Source of the DNA: Arcuatula senhousia
Taxonomy: Eukaryota > Mollusca > Bivalvia > Mytilida > Mytilidae
Assembly: GCA_963971305.1 (NCBI GenBank)
Contig: OZ020313.1
Span: 27,072,602-27,136,601 of the forward strand
Reading direction: 5' to 3'
DNA length: 64,000 bases
The translations under genes were made by a program, and so were the position numbers. Each line of letters opens with the position of its first letter. The stretch's first letter is position 1. Shown one piece after another: positions 57,948 to 64,000 of the stretch. Below the pieces are notes generated by a model. The model made no database searches, was not told the origin of the DNA, and saw nothing but the letters and a program-made list of their open reading frames with translations.

Positions 57948-58275
57948 GAAATACAAATGACAACAAAGTTCCAGACAATAAATTTTGCTACGCCTGACGC
58001 GCGTTTCGTCTATTCAAGACTCATCAGAGGCGCTCTACCAAAAATATTGAAAATGCCAAACACTGTATGAATATGAAGAGCATAGAACAGTATAACCAAA
58101 ACTACCAAACTGGGGAACCAAATTATTACTAAGATATTCAACCTATGTCTGGGGTAGGACGAACCTTAGGGTTTAGACAATTTTGAAATTTAGACGGATA
58201 ATTTAAAGCTTTGATGCTTGCATACAATAGAAAGGGTTTAGACAATTTTGAAATTTAGACGGATAATTTAAAGCT
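57948..58275 (-). mobile_element. Retrozyme copy inserted in the zinc-ribbon frame
   Basis: From ATACAAATGACAACAAAG onward it is nearly identical to the 41-43 kb unit as far as AATTTAAAGCTTTGA, lacking the unit's remaining roughly 90 bp. At its right side a block of about 62 bp (TTTAGACAATTTTGAAATT...CTTGCATACAATAGAAAG) is duplicated, and it includes the first host bases. Joining the flanks across the insertion restores an uninterrupted host frame. Confidence 0.75.
57991..58032 (-). ncRNA. Hammerhead ribozyme, family A, solo copy (intact)
   Basis: All 42 bases match units 2, 5 and 6 of the 41-kb array, with full core and stems. Confidence 0.8.
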
Positions 58276-58495
58276 TTGAAGCTTGCATACAATAGAAAGA
58301 GCTTAGCAAATTTGAGGAATGCATTCTTTGCCTATGTATGGAAAAGAAAGAAAGACAACTTAACAAGACCCGATCAAATCCGCACCGGTAATGAGGGTTC
58401 TGTTAACAACATGTTATACTATTCAGAAGTGATAGATAAATTAACACGGACGGAACAAAAATCACCAGATAGAAACCGGACGCCGAGAAGGAAAG

Positions 58496-58975
58496 ATGTA
58501 CCATTGCGACGAATGCGGATACACAAGCCAAAAGTTGTTCAATCTACAGAGACACAAAGAACAGAAGCATCAAAGAAAAATGGAGGAACCGGAATGGTTG
58601 AAGGAGGACCCGGAATGGGAAACTGAGGAAGAGGAAGAGGAGGATACGGAATCAGAAAAGAGTGATGACTTGTCTGAAGACGAAGAAACTTACCCCGGAA
58701 AACAGTTCGATCCGTGGAGTGGCTTTATTAGACAAGTGATGATCAGCTACAAAGACGAACACGAAAAGAAAGTGGATGAATACACGGAAAAAGGTCACCA
58801 CGAAAAAGAGGCACTATCAAAAGCTGACTTGGATTTGCTCCCGCTCTATAGAGAAGCTCTAAAAAATCGCTATGTCAATAACATTATGTGGCAAATGGAA
58901 ATGGCACGAGATCCACTCCACAAGAAGATCAAACAAACAGCAAAACGACTAAATTGCGGAATTACCTCCCCTTAA
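58496..58975 (+). CDS. C2H2 zinc-finger protein of the Polinton-like element
   Basis: 159 residues. An N-terminal C2H2 finger starts at once (YHCDECGYTSQKLFNLQRHK, Cys4, Cys7, His20, His25; spacing C-x2-C-x12-H-x4-H). A very acidic stretch follows (about residues 29-66, with a run of Glu), then a mainly helical basic/acidic segment (FIRQVMISYKDEHEKKVDEY, LYREALKNRYVNNIMWQME, DPLHKKIKQTAKRL). The stop lies inside the right terminal repeat, so the last residues are encoded by the repeat. It overlaps the upstream frame by about 130 bases in another phase; the two could be joined by frameshifting or splicing, which cannot be told here. I do not recognise the full-length family. DNA binding is likely from the finger. 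Confidence 0.6.
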   Translation: MYHCDECGYTSQKLFNLQRHKEQKHQRKMEEPEWLKEDPEWETEEEEEEDTESEKSDDLSEDEETYPGKQFDPWSGFIRQVMISYKDEHEKKVDEYTEKGHHEKEALSKADLDLLPLYREALKNRYVNNIMWQMEMARDPLHKKIKQTAKRLNCGITSP

Positions 58976-59183
58976 TTACCGGATGTTGCGTCACCGGAAC
59001 CGGAAGCAAGATGGCCGACCGGAAGCAAAATGACGGAACCGGAAGCAAGATGGCCGACCGGAAGCAAGATGGCGGAACCGGAAGCAAGATGGCCGACCGG
59101 AAGTGGATATGACGTCACAGGCAGCCTATGGGACGTCGGGGACGTCCCGAGAAATAATAAGAGCTTTCGACATCTCTACTACT
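58953..59183 (-). repeat. Right terminal inverted repeat
   Basis: Inverted copy of 55503-55712 with one or more extra CGGAAGCAAGATGG units, which explains its greater length. It contains ATGACGTCA and CCGGAAG motifs. Confidence 0.88.
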
Positions 59184-59189
59184 CCCATG
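59184..59189. other. Right 6-bp target-site duplication (CCCATG)
   Basis: Direct repeat of 55497-55502. The element thus landed about 370 bp upstream of the first coding exon of the gene at 59559. Confidence 0.85.
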
Positions 59190-59558
59190 AGAAATTCAAA
59201 ACTTTTTTTTCATTTAAATCAAAATTTATCGCAAAGAACAAATTTATTTTATTATCATGCTACTTCTTCACTTGCCAAAAAAAAACCTAACCCCACAGTG
59301 GTTGTACCTAAGTTATGCACTCTCACGTACATGATCTTTCAATGTTACAAATACATAGATTCTAATAAAAGCGTATCAACATATAATGTTTAAGTGTTCT
59401 GTTAAACCCGTACTGTGGAGAAACAAAAGTCTAATAATGGTCTTTTTCAATTTGCATTTTTTTAAAATTAAATTTAATTTCTTTCATGAATGCATGATAA
59501 TGTATTGGTTTTTTGTTTGTTTTATCACTTCTTTTGAAAGAAAGTTATATTATTACAG

Positions 59559-59892
59559 ATGTCCGATCATGGAAAATTACCCTACTACAAGCGCCTGTCT
59601 AAAAATTACGAAAGAGATGCTGTAAAGGCAATAGAAAAGTATGATAGATTGAAAGATCTAGATATATTCGTCCTCGATAACTCCATCCGAGAAAGCACGG
59701 TCGGGCAGCTAAGGGGGCACACATTAGAGAGCAAATGGCAAATTTATGACGAAGTAAAAAAATGTGGATTCAAACACACCATCGTTGCCTCGTTTAACCA
59801 CATGACTCGAGTTGATGACATATTTATCAAGCAGTTGGTGGATAGAGGCGAAGATCGCGAAGGACTATGGGCTTTCTCAGAAATAACTGACA
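59559..59892 (+). CDS. Coding exon 1 of the DRE-TIM/EF-hand gene
   Basis: It starts with ATG right after TATTACAG and ends ACTGACA|GTAAGT (phase 1). It encodes the metal-site loop DNSIRES and GHTLESKWQIYDEVKKCGFK. Confidence 0.8.
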
Positions 59893-62800
59893 GTAAGTAT
59901 GTGTACTTAAAAACTGGGAAGACCTTACATACAAATATATATTATATATGTTGTATATGTTCCTAACCCGATGAGTATCTGGACCATACGCGTATGGTCA
60001 AGGCCGTATGGCTATACTCATATGGTCGAGTCTAATCAGAACTACAGATATTTCATTAATTGAAAAAAAACGAAAACAGTTCCGTTTGAAAGAAAATGTT
60101 TTCGAGAAAAACAAAAACGAATCGATTTTTTCTTGTTAGTTTGTTAGGAAATATACGTTTTTTCCCCTAGTATCAGTTATACAAACCTATACAACTTTCT
60201 TTAACTTTCATCATCAGAATATTGGTAGATTTCTTAAATACTCGCAACTACTAATGATAGCGATTTAATATATGGTACCCAGTATCAATGTAAAGTCCCA
60301 TACGGTAGGATTTGTCAATCACCAACCAACAACGCTAAGTCCTGTTTAAGATAGTGTTCTCTCTTTGAACAATTAATGTTTGTATTAATTTCTTATAATT
60401 CAGTATTGCGCAAAAGAAAAAATAACGTCAATTTTAGTTTTTAATTTATTCCACTTACGAAAAATACTTTTATGGTCAAAATTCTTGTATGGTCTTGTTC
60501 GTCATATATACTCATGTCCGACCATACATGTACGGTCCGACTTTATGAGTATACCAATACATGCATGGTCATGACCATACGCGTATAGTCAAAATACTCA
60601 TATTGTCCGGAACATTTATATATAATTATATATTTTGGGATTTCGCTTTTGTATGCAAACACATATACCACAACAGAAATATACATATTACATGAAAAGT
60701 TGTTTTATAATTGTGATGAGTTTTGATTACTTAATGTTTTTGTTTATAGAAATAACAAAGAAAGTTCCAGACACTGAAAATGTACCAATAGGATTGAAGA
60801 AACTTCAAGAAGTTGGTCTATACAATGTCATATTTGAAGTTGACGTTGGTGATGCGACGTATGATTTCAGCAAATTTAAAGTTGAGCAGCTCTGTGAGTT
60901 AATAAAGAAGTGGATCATATGGGCATATGAAAACCTGAATAAGAATGGAAAGATATTTGTCAGCCTCCGAGACCTTCCCGATGCCATGCCAGAAGATTCA
61001 GAACGAGTTTTCTATGTTGTCGATTTCCTTTGCCAACTACAAAAGGAAGTAGGTTTGTTTGGGATCATGTTTGAGGAACCACGTGGTAAGTCACTTCCGG
61101 AAGAATGCGGCATGTGGACCACCTACATCAGACAGATCATGGATGATAATAAATGGAATGGACATCTTCTTGCACATGTACATGAAAAGTTTGGATATTG
61201 CGATGCGACAGCCCTAGAGGTGAGTACACTTTAGATTCGTTCATTCATATATAAAAAATGAGGACAAACAGTTTTCATGACATGTGATACAAGAAACATA
61301 TTAAATAATTGCACTGCATGTATATATATATTAAACATTGAACTGTAAGTCATGTCTTATCATAGATTTTAAAAATTCATCTTTATCACTCTTTTTCATT
61401 CTGTCATTTCAAAATTGTATTATTCTATTTTTTTCACAAGGTTGGACGGAGCTTAATTTTCTTCATCGTTTAGGTAAGATTTAAACGAGGACGTCCGAAA
61501 TAATTGACCAGTGACCAACCCGGTCAATAAAATAGAGTAATTTTATCTACTGAAATGGATAAGCTGTAATTTTGTATCATACATTTCCTGATTATATTTA
61601 CTGACTGATAAAAAACAGTCCGTGGTGATTAAACATAGAATAAGCCAAAATCCTGGCACCAATGACATAAGTTCTGTGAGTAATGCTTGTCCTAATTCTT
61701 GTAGGTTTTGATGAGTGGTGCTAATGGAATATGGGCAAGTGTATGTTTAGAAGGATCGTCAATGGGCAATGCAGCATCATGCGTAACTCTCCTTAACCTT
61801 ATTAGGCTAGGCAACAAGAAAGTCCTGAAGAAATTCAACTGTACATATCTTAGACAGGCCGCAATCAACGTCACTAAACTCACTACTGGAGTGCCACCCC
61901 ACATCAAGCAGCCAATTTATGGCGCACGAGCTCTAGATTTCGTTTTTGATATGAATCCAGAAGAATTTGATCTTGCTAGTTTCTTCTGCGAAAAAGCACC
62001 TGTCCGGATAACTACCCTTTCTTCTCCAGCAATGATTCGTCAGAGATTAATAAACCTTTTCGGTGAAGATGAAAATTTTACGGAGGAAATTGCCACCAGA
62101 ATGAAAGAAGTTATGCTTGAAGATCTTAAAGGCAATAGGTTTGTAGTTTGTAGCACAAAACACACCTTAAAGAGTAAGGCTATAAAAGAGGTGTTTCATC
62201 TGTAGAATCGCTCTCGAATATATAATAAAGGTAATAACAAAACAACCGAACCTGAATGATCAATCTCAAAGTCCAGAGAAAACGACAAAAACAAATCATT
62301 CATACCGGAGAATTGGTGGACCGCAATGGTCCTGACTTGGTACAGGCATGTCAAACGAAATGGTGGGTTAAACCAGGTTTTATGGCGCCAAACCTCCCTC
62401 TTCCATTGCGATCATAGGATCCGGTAACGAACTTTTGTTTTCCTTCCTAAAACCTTGGATTTTAAGACTTTTCTGTCAAATTTTCATTTTTTTCAACCCT
62501 GTAAAGAACTGAACGACGTGTATTGCATTAATGACAGTGTCCCTTAGCGTTATCTTCTATACAGTCTTTTTTTTTACTTTTTCATTATTTGTATCGTTTG
62601 TTTTAAATCATTCAGAAAAGAAGAGTATATGTCGAAAGTAGGCCTTGCAGTTTTGTTTGACCGAGCTGGAGGATCTTTGACAGACGATATGATGGAGGCA
62701 ATCGCTAAAGATCAAGTAAAAACTCCTCATGCACAGAATCTTATTGAAGAGCTCAGAAGAAGATGGAATGAATGGGATATGCGAGATAAAGTTCAAAACG

Positions 62801-63084
62801 ATGACCGATTAGAGTTTAATCAGTTCTACAATGGTTTTATGGCGCCATTTTTTGGATGTTACAGATGTAACGATACACTTAAGGCATGGGCAGCAATTGA
62901 TATGGATGAGGACGGCCAAGTCGACTGGAATGAGTTTATGGTGTACGTTAAATGGGCTCTGCAGCAATACCACGATGAGATAAACGATGCTGACGAATTG
63001 CTAGATATTACATTCCGAAAAGGAATCATTCCCGCCATGCGAGATGAGCTGATAACGCAAAGTGAAGACGTGCAAACAAAATAA
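59559..63084 (+). CDS. DRE-TIM (HMGL-like) domain protein with C-terminal EF-hand
   Basis: Four coding exons, 59559-59892, 60750-61219, 61705-62138 and 62616-63084, join in frame (1707 bases, 568 residues) with GT-AG borders throughout. Residues 35-290 look like the pyruvate-carboxyltransferase/HMG-CoA-lyase TIM barrel. The first strand carries DNSIRES (Asp40, Arg44, Glu45, matching the DxxxR[D/E] motif), and HVH (His254, His256) matches the HxH metal motif, followed by ALEVLMSGANGIWAS and GSSMGNAAS. A second domain (300-410) resembles the post-barrel region. The C-terminal part (418-568) has a canonical EF-hand loop DMDEDGQVDWNE (508-519). It is probably a divalent-metal C-C lyase or synthase with calcium sensing; the substrate is unknown. 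An acceptor (TTACAG) directly before the ATG suggests a 5' non-coding exon upstream. Confidence 0.82.
59960..60622. mobile_element. Foldback element in intron 1
   Basis: The left end (CGATGAGTATCTGGACCATACG...CTATACTCATATGGTCG, 59968-60030) and right end (CCGACTTTATGAGTATACC...CAAAATACTCATATTGTCCGG, 60536-60610) are inverted over about 65 bp. ACCATACGCGTATGGT, a perfect 16-base palindrome, is in the left end, and a one-base variant is in the right. The centre is AT-rich without coding. It fills most of intron 1. Confidence 0.65.
60750..61219 (+). CDS. Coding exon 2 of the DRE-TIM/EF-hand gene
   Basis: Acceptor TTTATAG at 60749; donor GAG|GTGAGT at 61219 (phase 0). It encodes VPIGLKKLQEVG, RDLPDAMPEDSERV and the HVH motif. 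Confidence 0.85.
61705..62138 (+). CDS. Coding exon 3 of the DRE-TIM/EF-hand gene
   Basis: Acceptor TTCTTGTAG at 61704; donor AATAG|GTTTGT at 62138 (phase 2). It encodes GANGIWASVCLEGSSMGNAA and QPIYGARALDFVFDM. Reading through the donor gives an unrelated tail and a stop at 62205. Intron 2 (61220-61704) holds nothing recognised. Confidence 0.85.
62210..62350 (+). repeat. Dispersed repeat in intron 3
   Basis: AAAGGTAATAACAAA, CAATCTCAAAGTCCAGAG and CGCAATGGTCCTGACTTGGTA match 51880-52000 and, inverted, 44590-44730. Confidence 0.65.
62616..63084 (+). CDS. Coding exon 4 of the DRE-TIM/EF-hand gene
   Basis: Acceptor CATTCAG at 62615; AG|A joins to give Arg, then KEEYMSKVGLAVLFDRAGG. It contains the EF-hand and ends with TAA at 63082-63084. 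Confidence 0.85.
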
Positions 63085-63085
63085 A
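63080..63085 (+). promoter_or_regulatory. Candidate polyadenylation signal overlapping the stop
   Basis: AATAAA spans the stop codon TAA (63082-63084) of the DRE-TIM/EF-hand gene. If used, the 3' untranslated region would be very short; no better-placed signal stands out within the next 100 bases. Confidence 0.35.
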
Positions 63086-63211
63086 TGAATATAGTAACAG
63101 TCTTCAAGTTAGTTTGCGTAACTGCAATGTATAACTCTTATGATGTAATTTGCTTAAGTTATTTAAACAGATGAATTAGTAAAATTTAGTACTTTTTTAC
63201 TTGTAAAATTA

Positions 63212-63408
63212 TTACCGTATAAGTTGTTTTTTTTCGCGGGAGCTAAATTTCGCGGAATTCAATTTTAGCGATTTCCAATATCAGAGTGTATACTGTACAC
63301 ATAATATTTACGAAATTTTATTTTCGCGGGACTATTTTTTCGCGAGTTGCAAACTATAGGGAAAAAGCGAAATTAGATACCCGCATAAATAACAATTTAT
63401 ACGGTATG
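63212..63408. mobile_element. MITE-like repeat with ACCGTATAA ends
   Basis: TTACCGTATAAGTTGTT at the left and AACAATTTATACGGTA at the right are inverted. Inside are several CGCGGGA/TTTCGCG words. 63410-64000 matches the old interspersed repeat in part (63530-63710 resembles 48320-48550); otherwise nothing is seen. Confidence 0.5.
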
Positions 63409-64000
63409 CATGCAAGTCTGACAGATGTATTTGAAATCACCTTTTTGATATTTTTATGCTTTTCTTCATTATAGCATAGAAACTATGTACGCAGCTTATT
63501 CCTGCCGGGAAGCAAGTTACAATTTAACTAGAAACCTTTTTTCCAGACACTGCTCATTAACGGTAAACAAAGTTAGCTAAATTCGAGAAATTGACATTTA
63601 TAAAAGACTTTTTGTCATCAACGTAAACGTTAATGAAACAATTGAATTTTCCTGTTATGGTAATGAGTTCAACGTTCGACAAGTTCTACAATAATGAGCT
63701 CTAATGACAAAAAGGTGACAAGGAGATAAGCATGCATGTCCTCTTCGAAACCTTTTTGCTCTTAGTGTTTTAGATTGTATTCTGGTTTGACGTTAAAGAA
63801 CAATGTCCATTAAAAGTGAAAATAATATGTAATTGTTTTTTCTTTAGAACTTGACACCCACTGTTCTTTAATGTTTTTTTTCTTTATTTATGTTGGCCGA
63901 AACAACTCCTTGGGAGAAGCAAAGGTGTATTAAAGCGGAAAAAATCACTTATCCGGAAAGACAGACAAAAATCGGTTACATAAAATCATCACAACAAAAC

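Larger units (their letters stand above)
57721..58490 (+). pseudogene. Zinc-ribbon protein frame of the Polinton-like element, interrupted
   Basis: The ATG at 57721 opens a frame with CRKCGERKPKDQFY...VPCIEC (Cys37, 40, 60, 63), a four-cysteine zinc ribbon, then EWRRFKALK. Here a retrozyme fragment interrupts (about 57948-58275), bringing a stop at 57958. After it the same frame resumes with LAYNRKSLANLRNAFFAYVWKR and continues to about 58490. From 58496 it overlaps the next frame and stops looking protein-like. Similar four-cysteine ribbons occur in many DNA-associated proteins. I do not recognise the family. The insertion preserves the frame modulo three but not the coding. Confidence 0.55.
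55503..59183. mobile_element. Short Polinton/Maverick-like element with zinc-finger ORFs
   Basis: 3681 bp bounded by inverted repeats of about 210 bp (left, 55503-55712) and 231 bp (right, 58953-59183) that begin AGTAGTAGAGATGTCG and end in its complement. Both are flanked by the hexamer CCCATG. Long inverted ends starting with AG and 6-bp duplications are the defining end features of Polintons. The interior has no polymerase B, integrase, ATPase or capsid genes, so this is at most a non-autonomous relative. From left to right it holds TTAGGG-rich repeats, GCT-rich and GAGCAAAA-type minisatellites, and two zinc-finger reading frames on the plus strand. Superfamily placement is an inference from the ends alone. 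Confidence 0.75.

Noticed and set aside
58276..59112. Additional plus-strand frames through the right inverted repeat
   Set aside because: Their Gly/Pro/Arg-rich content comes from the CCGGAAGCAAGATGG minisatellite in another phase.

Overview
The window is eukaryotic, repeat-rich, AT-rich DNA. It has one intact multi-exon gene, one plausible first exon, no operons and no recognisable tRNA or rRNA genes. The dispersed repeats, the type I hammerhead ribozyme repeats and the tyrosine-recombinase retrotransposon all point to a bivalve mollusc. A mussel (Mytilus-like) is my best guess, from recognising the repeat families rather than from any search.

Layout. 0-4.3 kb: dispersed repeats, one hammerhead motif and a 3' fragment of a reverse transcriptase (RT) element. 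4.28-8.64 kb (minus): a decayed but structurally complete Ngaro-like tyrosine-recombinase retrotransposon (Gag, RT-RNase H, recombinase, SGNH hydrolase). 9.8-20.9 kb: small foldback elements, diverged retrozyme copies, a second RT pseudogene, two Harbinger-like MITEs and a 155-bp internally tandem repeat. 21.03-35.21 kb: one 14.2-kb foldback element with an 8-bp target duplication. Its two arms are inverted arrays of a 332-bp unit (about 9 and 19 copies) around a 4.5-kb spacer that itself holds repeats. 36-39.2 kb: several palindromes and the first exon of a secreted protein. 41.3-43.6 kb: a 358-bp tandem array with a hammerhead ribozyme in every unit (retrozyme). 44-54 kb: old interspersed repeats, further hammerhead motifs and a deleted Tc1-like transposon. 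55.5-59.2 kb: a 3.7-kb element with long inverted ends, AG/CT termini and a 6-bp target duplication (Polinton/Maverick-like ends) that carries two small zinc-finger reading frames. 59.56-63.08 kb: a four-exon host gene for a 568-residue DRE-TIM (HMG-CoA lyase/isopropylmalate synthase-like) protein with a C-terminal EF-hand.

How the parts relate. Most of the window is mobile DNA at different stages of decay, often nested: a retrozyme sits inside the Polinton-like element, a retroelement tail sits inside a 155-bp-tandem repeat, and a foldback element sits in intron 1 of the host gene. The most notable signals are (i) two different hammerhead ribozyme families, one supported by a compensatory stem I change between copies; (ii) the giant foldback element, whose tandem units repeat its own terminal symmetry; and (iii) the short Polinton-like element with unrecognised proteins and CRE/ETS/YY1-like motifs in its ends. 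All functional statements are read from sequence alone.
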